From contig JBCDBD010000078.1 in assembly GCA_039184335.1 (NCBI GenBank), positions 1 to 5,603 of the forward strand: a stretch of DNA of 5,603 bases, in the 5' to 3' direction. The stretch's first letter is position 1, and the number at the start of each line of letters is the position of its first letter. Positions 1 through 5,603 of this stretch are shown here, piece after piece. This DNA comes from JBCDBD01 sp039184335. Its GTDB lineage: Bacteria; Bacteroidota; Bacteroidia; Flavobacteriales; Flavobacteriaceae. The translations under genes were made by a program, and so were the position numbers. The notes under the pieces were generated by a model. That model worked only from the letters and a program-made list of their open reading frames with translations, made no database searches and was not told the origin of the DNA.

Positions 1-51
1 ATAGGCCACAATCTCTTTTTCTATCATATCTTTATCAAGTACAAAGTACAT
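1..51 (-). CDS. Putative transposase, N-terminal fragment (IS5 family likely)
   Basis: An ATG at 51-49 opens a minus-strand frame that reaches the window edge without a stop and reads MYFVLDKDMIEKEIVAY. From memory, IS5-family transposases of flavobacteria often begin with a short hydrophobic stretch followed by an IEKEI-type motif and then a conserved segment around AKRGF. The visible part fits that beginning, but the diagnostic segment lies outside the window. No Shine-Dalgarno sequence precedes the ATG, which is normal in this phylum. The gene would run in the same direction as the two-component operon. Seventeen codons could stay open by chance, so the call depends on the resemblance and on the abrupt end of the neighbouring response regulator. 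If correct, the product would be a DDE transposase moving its own element. Confidence 0.45.
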   Translation of the reverse strand, partial: MYFVLDKDMIEKEIVAY

Positions 52-53
52 AA

Positions 54-104
54 AGGGTTGTTTGGGTTTGACTTATGTTTCGCAACACAAATCTCTGCAA
101 CCCT
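54..104. repeat. 7-bp inverted repeat in the putative insertion-sequence leader
   Basis: The sequence agggttg at 54-60 is exactly complementary to caaccct at 98-104, with 37 bases between. It lies just upstream of the putative transposase start at 51. In a transcript it could form a long-looped hairpin next to the start codon, similar in position to structures that limit transposase translation when an element is read through from outside. With 7-bp arms and a long loop, chance is a serious alternative. Confidence 0.25.
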
Positions 105-125
105 AACTTTCGATCCAAAAAAAGT

Positions 126-620
126 TTAAATCACCTCAATATCTAAAATGGACAAAAATGTAATACCATCTACTGTTGGCACTGCAATTTTTTTTAAACC
201 ATCGGTACGCTCTTCAAAGTTATGGAAGAGTATTTCCAATTTTTTTGCGGTATCCTTAAGGCCTATTTTCTGTTTTATTTTGGTAATTGTAGTAGCAAAA
301 TCAGATGCGGCGATTGGTTTTAAGAGATAATCCAGCGCTGAAAATCGGAATGCCTCCACTGCATAGGTATCAAAAGCAGTCGTAAAAATAAGTTCAAAAT
401 CAATTTTAGGCAGTTGTTCCAATAATTCAAAACCTGTCTCATTCTCAAGATGTACATCTAAAAAGACAACATCAGGGTTCAAGGTAACGATCGCATCTTT
501 GGCCTGCCTTACCGAGGTACATTTGGCCACAACAAAAAGGGCATCACCACTGGCATTGATCAACCGCATCAAACTATCGGTACAATGCTCTTCGTCATCA
601 ACAATTATGGTCTTTATCAT
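126..620 (-). CDS. LytTR-family response regulator, truncated in its DNA-binding domain
   Basis: This is the response regulator partner of the upstream histidine kinase. Residues 1-~120 form a complete receiver domain: acidic pocket D8-D9-E10, phosphoacceptor D55 in VVFLDVHL, conserved T81, and K101-P102 in the segment YAVEAFRFSALDYLLKP, which is typical of LytR/AlgR regulators. After a linker, residues ~144-164 (KKIAVPTVDGITFLSILDIE) match the first strands of a LytTR domain. The frame then stops with TAA at 128-126, so about 80 residues expected in the family (usual total about 230-250) are missing, including the recognition region. None of the three minus-strand frames beyond the stop resumes the domain, so a simple frameshift is unlikely; insertion of a mobile element is the better explanation. 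The start ATG (620-618) lies 9 bp after the kinase stop. The product could still accept phosphate but should not bind DNA, so it is probably a pseudogene or a bare receiver. Confidence 0.9.
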   Translation of the reverse strand: MIKTIIVDDEEHCTDSLMRLINASGDALFVVAKCTSVRQAKDAIVTLNPDVVFLDVHLENETGFELLEQLPKIDFELIFTTAFDTYAVEAFRFSALDYLLKPIAASDFATTITKIKQKIGLKDTAKKLEILFHNFEERTDGLKKIAVPTVDGITFLSILDIEVI

Positions 621-629
621 GGTCAGTTT

Positions 630-2423
630 TTAAAACCGAAGCTCCAATGGCATTTTTAATTCAACCCGGAGTCCCTGTTCTTTGTCAAATATTTCAATAC
701 TGCCCTTGGCTTTTTTTAGTTGACTGATGATATCCAACCGATTTTGTGCAATTCTTAGTCCCATAGATTTCTTAGGTGACTGTACATTTAAGACTTTTCT
801 GCCCACACCATCATCATCTATAACACAGATGATCATTCCATCATGCTTTTTTAAGGTAATTTCTATTTTACCCATACCCTTCTTATTTGCAATACCGTGC
901 CAAATACTGTTTTCGATAAAAGGCTGTGATAGCAATGGCGGCACCATAGTGTTCTCCAGATCGATATCAGCCGGAATGTGCAATGTATAATTCAATTTAT
1001 TTTTGAGCCGTAAGGCCTCAATCTGAATATACAGCTCTATAAGTTCAATATCTTCTTCAAGGCTGATCCATTTTTTTTCTGAACTCTCCAATATGGCACG
1101 TGTCAGTTTGGCAAACTTCAAGAGATAGGTGTTTGCAGTAACTATATCGTTCTTGGCTATGTAATCGCCAATGGAATTCAAGGCATTGAAAATGAAATGT
1201 GGATTCATCTGTGAACGCAGGGCCTTTAATTCCGTTTCTGCCACCTTGGTATTGAATTCCGCTATCTTTCTCTGCTCTATGGCATCACGTCTTCTTTTAT
1301 ACAATAGGTAACCGATAATAGAAGCGAGTAAGAGAACAATACCCCCAATAAGCGCTCCATTTTTAACAAGTCGCTGTCTTTTGATCGTTGCATTAGCTTC
1401 TGCTTCCTGTCGCTTTAACTGAAACTGCATTTCTTTCTTGGTCAGCTCGGCCTTCTTTTCTTCATTTATGACACTATCCCGTAATTGAATATGTTTTTTA
1501 TACGCATATAAGGCCATTTGATACTGATATTGCTTTTCATATACCAAACTCAAAATATCCCAAGAATCTGCCTGCCATTCTACCGCGTTTACCTGCTCAG
1601 CTATGCCAAGGGCCTCTTCAGCTTTTGAACCGGCAGCTTCATAGTCTTCCAATAATATATTGACCTTACCTATACTATTTAATGCAGAGGCCTCAATATA
1701 TCTATTCTGTATGGTATGGGATATTTGGGCTGCCTGTTGGTAATATTCCAAAGATCTGGTATAGTCTTTTTTGTCTTTATAGGCTATCCCCAAATTATTG
1801 ATAATAGCTGCAATAAAATAGTTGTTCCCTTCTTCCCTAGCCAAGGCCAATGCCTTTTCAAAATAAGAAATCGCCGCTGCATATGCATCCATATCATTAT
1901 AGATTAGGCCAATATTTGAAAGTGCCCTGACCTGATCTGGTTTTTGGTCTAATTGTATTGCGGTTTGTAGGTAAGCATTATAATTTTCCAGGGCTTCTTC
2001 ATTTTCTTTAAAATCAGCATAAATATTGCCAATGTTTCCATAAAGACTTGCCTCAAGAATTTTTTCGTCTTCGTCTTGGGCAATTTTCAAGCCCTCTTGA
2101 AAGGCATCCAACGCATTTAAATTATCACCCATCACATAATAAAGATTGCCCTTTTGCCTTAGGGCACTTATCGTTCCTTTTGACCAGTCAAGGTCGGCGG
2201 AGATCTTTAATGCCTCTTCAACATAGGCAAAGGCATTATTGGGATCTGTATGGGTTAAGTTCCAAGCAGTGTTGACCAAAAGCCCAACCTTAATGGTATC
2301 CCTTTCTTGATGTTGAGATAGCAGTTGCAGCAAAGAATCTGCAACTTTTGATTGGGCAAACCCTCCGACTAAAAAAAATAAGAAAATCACCGAGAGTATT
2401 CGGTTTTTAATCTGGTTGGGCAT
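630..2423 (-). CDS. LytS-type sensor histidine kinase with periplasmic TPR repeats
   Basis: This membrane sensor kinase probably phosphorylates the response regulator encoded 9 bp downstream. I place the start at 2423 (597 residues), because MPNQIKNR followed by ILSVIFLFFLVGGFAQ makes a compact signal peptide with cleavage near GFA-Q. An in-frame ATG at 2462 would add 13 residues. GGAGG lies 13 bases before the chosen ATG, which is rather distant. Seven TPR units follow at an exact 40-residue period (equivalent positions 52, 92, 132, 172, 212, 252, 292), then a charged coiled coil (~317-353). A membrane segment (~357-375) and a second helical linker come next. The cytoplasmic kinase has the His_kinase motif NPHFIFNAL with phosphoacceptor H409. 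Its ATPase domain has an N box (FIENSIWHGI, N504), a D box (DDDGVG, ~536-541) and a G box (SMGLRIAQNRL, G555). All catalytic motifs are intact. The TPR array is therefore predicted in the periplasm, where it may bind a protein or peptide; the signal is unknown. Confidence 0.93.
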   Translation of the reverse strand: MPNQIKNRILSVIFLFFLVGGFAQSKVADSLLQLLSQHQERDTIKVGLLVNTAWNLTHTDPNNAFAYVEEALKISADLDWSKGTISALRQKGNLYYVMGDNLNALDAFQEGLKIAQDEDEKILEASLYGNIGNIYADFKENEEALENYNAYLQTAIQLDQKPDQVRALSNIGLIYNDMDAYAAAISYFEKALALAREEGNNYFIAAIINNLGIAYKDKKDYTRSLEYYQQAAQISHTIQNRYIEASALNSIGKVNILLEDYEAAGSKAEEALGIAEQVNAVEWQADSWDILSLVYEKQYQYQMALYAYKKHIQLRDSVINEEKKAELTKKEMQFQLKRQEAEANATIKRQRLVKNGALIGGIVLLLASIIGYLLYKRRRDAIEQRKIAEFNTKVAETELKALRSQMNPHFIFNALNSIGDYIAKNDIVTANTYLLKFAKLTRAILESSEKKWISLEEDIELIELYIQIEALRLKNKLNYTLHIPADIDLENTMVPPLLSQPFIENSIWHGIANKKGMGKIEITLKKHDGMIICVIDDDGVGRKVLNVQSPKKSMGLRIAQNRLDIISQLKKAKGSIEIFDKEQGLRVELKMPLELRF

Positions 2424-2462
2424 AAAAAAATGTATTCCTCCAAATGTAATGGATTTAACCAT

Positions 2463-2651
2463 GGAAAAGTTAGTATATAAAATAAATCAACCATTTTCAT
2501 AGCATTGAGCATAACAACAACGTCAACTGAACAAAACAGTTATCATAGAAAATACTACGATATCAGCTCAAAAACCAACAGAAAATAAATGAAGGTGGTT
2601 TGGTACAGCACAATGCCGTAAATTCCATTCGAACACCCCAAAAATTTAATT
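2463..2651. promoter_or_regulatory. Divergent intergenic region between the kinase operon and the lipoprotein gene
   Basis: This AT-rich region of about 190 bp must hold the start signals for both the minus-strand two-component operon and the plus-strand lipoprotein gene. Matches to the Bacteroidota promoter (TTG, then TAnnTTTG) are weak on both strands. On the minus strand TAACTTTT lies just before the ATG at 2462, and a TTG precedes it by only 15 bases. If used, transcription would begin around 2462 and favour the internal start at 2423. On the plus strand, TTTG at 2599-2602 and TAAATTCC at 2619-2626 are 16 bases apart and imperfect. No coding sequence or RNA gene was recognised here. Confidence 0.5.
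2541..2562. promoter_or_regulatory. Imperfect dyad, candidate operator
   Basis: The arms tatcatag (2541-2548) and ctacgata (2555-2562) are complementary at seven of eight positions, with six bases between. The site lies near the middle of the divergent intergenic region, where a regulator could control either side. The centre-to-centre distance of 14 bases is longer than one helical turn. LytTR proteins normally bind direct repeats, so this dyad would more likely suit a dimeric helix-turn-helix regulator. In AT-rich DNA such a repeat may also arise by chance. Confidence 0.25.
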
Positions 2652-3245
2652 ATGAGAACAGGTCACTACATAGTCATATTATCGATATTCGTTTGTATAG
2701 GTCTACAATCATGCGCTTCTGACGATACAGATGACAGCCCAATTATAGAGGACATTGCGGAAGATATGGATGATGATTCCCAAGACAATGATGAGGCATT
2801 GGAAGGGCAATCATTAACTGCCAAGGTGAACGGTGTGGATTTTAACAATGGTGAAGGGCTCATTGCTGGTGCCTTTACAGAAGAATCAGGTTTTTACGTT
2901 ATTGCCATCGTTGCAGGTGAAATCATCGACGACAATAATGTAAAAGCCATCGGGTTGGCTGTATCAGGATTTGATTTTGACACCTTGGAAGCTGGTAAGG
3001 AGTGGACCGTTGTGGAAAATGAAACTAACTTTGAAAGTGCCATAGGGAGTTATGGCGAGGGGGAGACCATAAACGATCAAGATACTGATGAAACCCTTGA
3101 TATATTTGTTAGGATTACTTCTATAGACAAAGAAAACAGGTTAATTTCAGGTGAATTTACTTTTATAGCCCTTGACGAAGATACAAACATGGAGTATGTT
3201 GTTACCGATGGGCGGTTTACCGATATTTTTTATGGTGCAAATTGA
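2652..3245 (+). CDS. Predicted surface-exposed lipoprotein (DUF6252-like)
   Basis: This 197-residue protein has a lipoprotein signal: a short charged start, a hydrophobic stretch (Y6-L18) and the lipobox L18-Q-S-C21. The mature protein begins CASDDTDD, with serine and acidic residues right after the lipidated cysteine. This resembles the lipoprotein export signal that sends Bacteroidota lipoproteins to the outer surface. Residues 22-52 form a linker with 15 Asp or Glu residues and no Lys or Arg. From about residue 54 (LTAKVNGVDF) the protein looks beta-rich. It ends with a pattern (LISGEFTFIAL ... VVTDGRFTDIFY) that I associate with DUF6252-type lipoproteins of flavobacteria; that assignment is from memory. 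The role is unknown. It is divergent from the kinase operon, and no clear terminator follows within the 117 bp before the next gene, so cotranscription with the two downstream genes is possible. Confidence 0.88.
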   Translation: MRTGHYIVILSIFVCIGLQSCASDDTDDSPIIEDIAEDMDDDSQDNDEALEGQSLTAKVNGVDFNNGEGLIAGAFTEESGFYVIAIVAGEIIDDNNVKAIGLAVSGFDFDTLEAGKEWTVVENETNFESAIGSYGEGETINDQDTDETLDIFVRITSIDKENRLISGEFTFIALDEDTNMEYVVTDGRFTDIFYGAN

Positions 3246-3362
3246 CATGTACAGCAAAATAATGTTCCACTGTTGGTAGCTCTTGTAAAATCTGTGTATC
3301 TAATGGTTTCAACACATTCTTATTTTTTTAATTTCAGATAGTTAACAACTTAAACACATTAA
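3246..3362 (+). other. Intergenic gap without recognised terminator
   Basis: These 117 bp hold neither a GC-rich hairpin followed by a T run nor a good match to the Bacteroidota promoter. A T-rich tract at about 3324-3331 is the only notable composition feature. The absence of a terminator leaves open that the lipoprotein and the following two genes share a transcript. Confidence 0.4.
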
Positions 3363-4397
3363 ATGACCAATGACACATTCAAGAGGGGATGCCATATGGC
3401 CCTTATACTGTTTGTTTGTTCGTTAAAAACAATTTCCCAAGAAAATATGGATCAGTCTGATTTACTGGTCCATGAGCCTCCTTTGTCCAAATTCAAACCC
3501 ATTGTACTGCAAAAACATGATGGTCTACGGCGAATGGGCATTATCAACAATTACCGACCGACCGGTAACGGTGCCAAACGCACACAAAAATCTACTTCGC
3601 TACAAAGAACCAACGAAAACACTAGAGAAAAGGTAAGGCAGGTCAACAGCGGCTACGTCAACTATAGCAAAATAGTATGTTTAAAGTATATGTCATCAAT
3701 TTATATTGACATTGACAAAGAGCAACCTACTGCGCTGGTAAGTGGTCAAGAAAAAAATGAAAAACAAAAAAATTCCTACATAGCCCAACAACATTTAAGA
3801 AATTTGGCGCAAACGATATTTGTAGATACGGAATATTTTCAGCAAGGATATGGGGGCTCCAACGAATTTGAACGTCGCAGAAACTACGCAACCTTTGTCA
3901 AGAAACATTTACACGATTTACAGCAATGGTCCAGAACTTTTTTTGAGGACGATACCGAAACCGTATACTTGGTCTCAAGATTGGCCTTGAGCAATTATGA
4001 TTTTGACAATCAAGGATATTGGGTGAATCTAAGTTTCAGCATACCACAAGGTAAAACCGCTCAAATGAAAACCACGTTACTACCGAGGACCAGTTATGAA
4101 ACGCATATTTTAAACTTAATGAGCCCCAAACCGAATCAGCAAAGACCTTTAAAGGTTTTTTTGCCCATGGAGCCGACAAAGGCAGAAGCGCTTTTAGATG
4201 GCAACATTACAGCCCTATTCGCCGTAAAAAAAATTGTATTGGCATTCGATGGCACAAAATTGATGGGAAACAGGGCAATCGTATATTTTAACTATTATCA
4301 TAAAAGTCCGACAGTAACACTTTATCAAGATATGGCACTTACCAAACAAGTCACGGCATTGTCACTTGAACGTCTGAAAATAAAAAAACAAAACTAA
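3363..4397 (+). CDS. Secreted protein of unknown function, paralogue of the next gene
   Basis: I do not recognise a named function for this 344-residue protein. It begins with a probable signal peptide: K7-R8, a hydrophobic core M12-S20 and a possible cleavage after S25 (TIS-Q). The segment 27-100 is polar and basic and likely poorly ordered. The core from about 100 to 330 aligns with the downstream protein in several blocks: QKNSYIAQQHLRNLAQ (136-151), GGSNEFERRRNY (164-175), LHDLQQWSRTFF (183-194), YDFDNQGYW (212-220), VKKIVLAFD (288-296) and VTLYQDMALTKQV (318-330). The pattern of helices followed by beta strands, with the YDF-N-GYW signature, vaguely recalls DUF4852 proteins, but I cannot verify that. 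Relative to its neighbour it has an extra ~18-residue segment near 114-134. Its stop lies 3 bp before the next start, so the two are cotranscribed and probably translationally coupled. It is predicted to be periplasmic or secreted. Confidence 0.85.
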   Translation: MTNDTFKRGCHMALILFVCSLKTISQENMDQSDLLVHEPPLSKFKPIVLQKHDGLRRMGIINNYRPTGNGAKRTQKSTSLQRTNENTREKVRQVNSGYVNYSKIVCLKYMSSIYIDIDKEQPTALVSGQEKNEKQKNSYIAQQHLRNLAQTIFVDTEYFQQGYGGSNEFERRRNYATFVKKHLHDLQQWSRTFFEDDTETVYLVSRLALSNYDFDNQGYWVNLSFSIPQGKTAQMKTTLLPRTSYETHILNLMSPKPNQQRPLKVFLPMEPTKAEALLDGNITALFAVKKIVLAFDGTKLMGNRAIVYFNYYHKSPTVTLYQDMALTKQVTALSLERLKIKKQN

Positions 4398-4400
4398 AAA

Positions 4401-5468
4401 ATGCCTGTTCTTACAAATAGAGCCATTCAAATTGCCATAGTCCCAATTTTATATACCATTGGTTGGGCCTCAGCATCTGCTCAAGAAAGATGGGAGAACA
4501 CCATTACCTATGAATCACCAACAAAAACATTTACATCACTACTATTACAGACCCACAAAGAAAAATTACGTTTCGGAAATCAAGATAATTACTGGATAAA
4601 ACCAGATGGAACCGCTGTAGACCAAGAATCAAGTGATTTTATGATAATGGACAAGAGAACCCAAATGGTAAAACACGGTCAGCAAGGCATTGTGGAACTT
4701 TTAAAAATGAAGTTCATGAAAGATACCTACAAAGACATCGATCAAAACCTTTTTACCAAATATGCCAGCAGTATGTACAAAGAAGAGAAGAACTCCTATT
4801 TAGCGCAAGAGCACTTACTGCGATTGGCCAATGCGGTAACTTGTATTGACGGAATGTATCACTATTTCTGCAATCCAAAATCTGAAGATTGTACAATCAA
4901 GGTACATGACCATGATTACAACTACCGAACTTCATACCATATAAAGCCCTGGGGCGGACATGGTGCAAACGAATTTCAAAAACTGAAAAGCTATACAAGC
5001 TATGCCGCAGAAAATTTAGAAGTACTACAAAATTGGAGCAGTTCTTTTTTTCCAGGTAACAGTGTCCAGGGTTATTTTGTCACAACTGTTTTCTTGGACA
5101 CCTATGATTTTGAAAATAAAGGATATTGGCTACGTTCCCGCTCCTTTAGGGATAATGGTTTTTTGGTGAGGTACCGTGATTTGGAACCTGTCAACGCTAA
5201 CCAGCGAAAATTACTCCATCCACAAGGTATTGAAATACTGTACCAAATACCCTCAGATGAAGCTGAGAAATTTTCTGGGCTATATAAGAACATCTATCTA
5301 GTTTTTGATATCTCGTTGACAATTAAAGGCAGGCACCGTAACAATTCAAATACCCTTAATGTGGCTTACCAATTGAACAGTCAAGCCATTGAACTGTATG
5401 TTGATGATAGTCTTACCCATAAAATAGGGGAAATTTTGATTGATGATATGATTACAACAACCAAATAA
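4401..5468 (+). CDS. Secreted protein of unknown function, paralogue of the preceding gene
   Basis: This 355-residue protein has a clear signal peptide: R7, a hydrophobic core from about I9 to W22 and a signal peptidase I site ASA-Q (cleavage after A27). Its core shares with the upstream protein the blocks EKNSYLAQEHLLRLAN (129-144), GHGANEFQKLKSY (186-198), LEVLQNWSSSFF (206-217), YDFENKGYW (235-243), YKNIYLVFD (295-303) and IELYVDDSLTHKI (330-342). The homology is visible by eye, but the pair is far from identical, so the duplication is old. It differs by a ~35-residue insertion (about 146-185) holding C148, C157 and C164 and several histidines and aromatic residues. C157 and C164 could form a disulfide in the periplasm. 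Catalytic motifs are not recognisable. The gene follows its neighbour by 3 bp and is followed by two hairpins, so it is the last gene of this transcription unit. Confidence 0.86.
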   Translation: MPVLTNRAIQIAIVPILYTIGWASASAQERWENTITYESPTKTFTSLLLQTHKEKLRFGNQDNYWIKPDGTAVDQESSDFMIMDKRTQMVKHGQQGIVELLKMKFMKDTYKDIDQNLFTKYASSMYKEEKNSYLAQEHLLRLANAVTCIDGMYHYFCNPKSEDCTIKVHDHDYNYRTSYHIKPWGGHGANEFQKLKSYTSYAAENLEVLQNWSSSFFPGNSVQGYFVTTVFLDTYDFENKGYWLRSRSFRDNGFLVRYRDLEPVNANQRKLLHPQGIEILYQIPSDEAEKFSGLYKNIYLVFDISLTIKGRHRNNSNTLNVAYQLNSQAIELYVDDSLTHKIGEILIDDMITTTK

Positions 5469-5471
5469 ACC

Positions 5472-5498
5472 ACTATGGATTTGAAATCCATAGTTTTC
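5472..5498 (+). terminator. Hairpin with short T tract after the secreted-protein pair
   Basis: A perfect 10-bp stem, actatggatt (5472-5481) with aatccatagt (5485-5494), encloses a TGA loop and is followed by TTT then C. It starts 3 bp after the stop codon of the second secreted-protein gene. The position and structure fit an intrinsic terminator, although the T run is short. Confidence 0.7.
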
Positions 5499-5500
5499 TC

Positions 5501-5521
5501 AAAAGAATGAAATTCTTTTTT
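5501..5521. terminator. Second hairpin, probably bidirectional terminator
   Basis: The stem aaaagaat (5501-5508) pairs with attctttt (5512-5519) around a GAA loop and runs into further T residues on the plus strand. The arm itself supplies an A tract on one side and a T tract on the other, so it can work in both directions. It would back up the first hairpin and could also end a minus-strand gene that stops at 5526. Confidence 0.55.
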
Positions 5522-5525
5522 AATA

Positions 5526-5603
5526 TCACTCAAGAATCCAGTTACCCTTTTCAGAATTGGGACACCCCTTGTGGTGTTCAAGGTATTCCTGAACCATCTC
5601 GTC
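5526..5603 (-). CDS. Possible 3' end of a convergent gene, product unknown
   Basis: Reading the minus strand from the window edge, 25 codons stay open and end with TGA at 5528-5526. The visible end includes EYLEHHKGCPNSEKGNWILE, a hydrophilic C-terminus with one cysteine that I cannot assign to a family. Support is indirect: the stop lies only a few bases before the bidirectional hairpin, as expected for a convergent gene sharing a terminator. The other open minus-strand frame here runs through both hairpins and into the secreted-protein gene, which makes it less likely. Twenty-five open codons are well within chance. Confidence 0.4.
   Translation of the reverse strand, partial: DEMVQEYLEHHKGCPNSEKGNWILE

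Larger units (their letters stand above)
1..128 (-). mobile_element. Probable end of an insertion sequence (IS5-like), truncated by the window edge
   Basis: This segment seems to be the transposase-proximal end of an insertion sequence lying against the 3' side of the response regulator. Two signs support this. The regulator reading frame is well conserved up to the first strand of its LytTR domain and then ends, and no frame of the next 125 bases continues a LytTR domain. The same bases lead into a short minus-strand frame (51->1) that resembles the start of Bacteroidota IS5-family transposases as I remember them. The exact terminus cannot be fixed because the other end and the target duplication are outside the window. 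It may lie next to the regulator stop at 126-128, or nearer 104-110. Arms agggttg (54-60) and caaccct (98-104) form a 7-bp inverted repeat in the leader. The family assignment is inference. Confidence 0.45.

Noticed and set aside
41..51. Short direct repeat aagtac/aagtac near the putative transposase start
   Set aside because: The repeat is only six bases and lies in AT-rich sequence; no further copies or flanking structure support a function.
1..125. Frameshift as the cause of the short response regulator
   Set aside because: All three minus-strand frames after the stop were translated by eye. None shows the conserved LytTR core (the Cys-Glu-x-x-x-Asn-Tyr region or the Ser-Lys-Thr-Leu region), so one lost or gained base does not restore the domain.
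727..990. Plus-strand open frame opposite the kinase ATPase domain
   Set aside because: It lies entirely antisense to conserved catalytic motifs of the kinase and shows no family features of its own.
1716..2275. Plus-strand open frames opposite the TPR region
   Set aside because: They are antisense to the repeat array, and no recognisable protein features were seen.
2531..2540. ACAGTT as a second LytTR binding half-site
   Set aside because: It matches only the core and is in the opposite orientation to the better match at 2522-2530, whereas LytTR sites are spaced direct repeats.
2666..2863. Minus-strand open frame of 65 codons within the lipoprotein gene
   Set aside because: It is Ser-rich because it is the complement of the Asp-rich tether (GAT/GAC read backwards gives ATC/GTC or shifted TCA/TCC), and the lipoprotein is well supported.
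5381..5581. Open minus-strand frame of 66 codons overlapping the end of the second secreted-protein gene
   Set aside because: It starts at TTG, runs through both terminator hairpins and overlaps the well-supported plus-strand gene. The shorter frame ending at 5526 fits the hairpins better.

Overview
The window looks like a chromosomal stretch from a member of the Bacteroidota, most likely a marine Flavobacteriaceae. It is AT-rich, most starts lack a clear Shine-Dalgarno sequence, and it carries a LytS-type histidine kinase with a periplasmic TPR array. It also has a lipoprotein whose first residues after the lipidated cysteine resemble the Bacteroidota surface-export signal. Genus is not determined.

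Layout: positions 1-~128 look like the end of an insertion sequence, with the first 17 codons of a probable IS5-family transposase on the minus strand. Directly against it lies a minus-strand two-component operon. A TPR histidine kinase (2423->630) is followed after 9 bp by a LytTR-type response regulator (620->126). The regulator keeps its whole receiver domain but stops about 20 residues into its DNA-binding domain, at the probable insertion-sequence boundary. An intergenic region with an imperfect dyad separates this operon from a plus-strand group. That group holds a surface-lipoprotein candidate (2652-3245) and two adjacent, mutually homologous secreted proteins of unknown function (3363-4397 and 4401-5468, 3 bp apart). 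Two hairpins (5472-5521) close the group and could also serve a convergent minus-strand gene, of which only a possible 25-codon 3' end is visible (5526-5603).

How the genes may work together: the kinase would sense a periplasmic or envelope signal through its TPR repeats and phosphorylate the partner regulator. In this genome the regulator has probably lost DNA binding, so the pathway's transcriptional output may be broken, rerouted to another regulator, or reduced to a stand-alone receiver. The divergent lipoprotein and the two secreted paralogues are plausible former targets, but that rests on position alone.

No RNA genes, CRISPR arrays or complete mobile elements were seen. The least explained content is the tandem pair of secreted paralogues; the strongest structural anomaly is the truncated response regulator.
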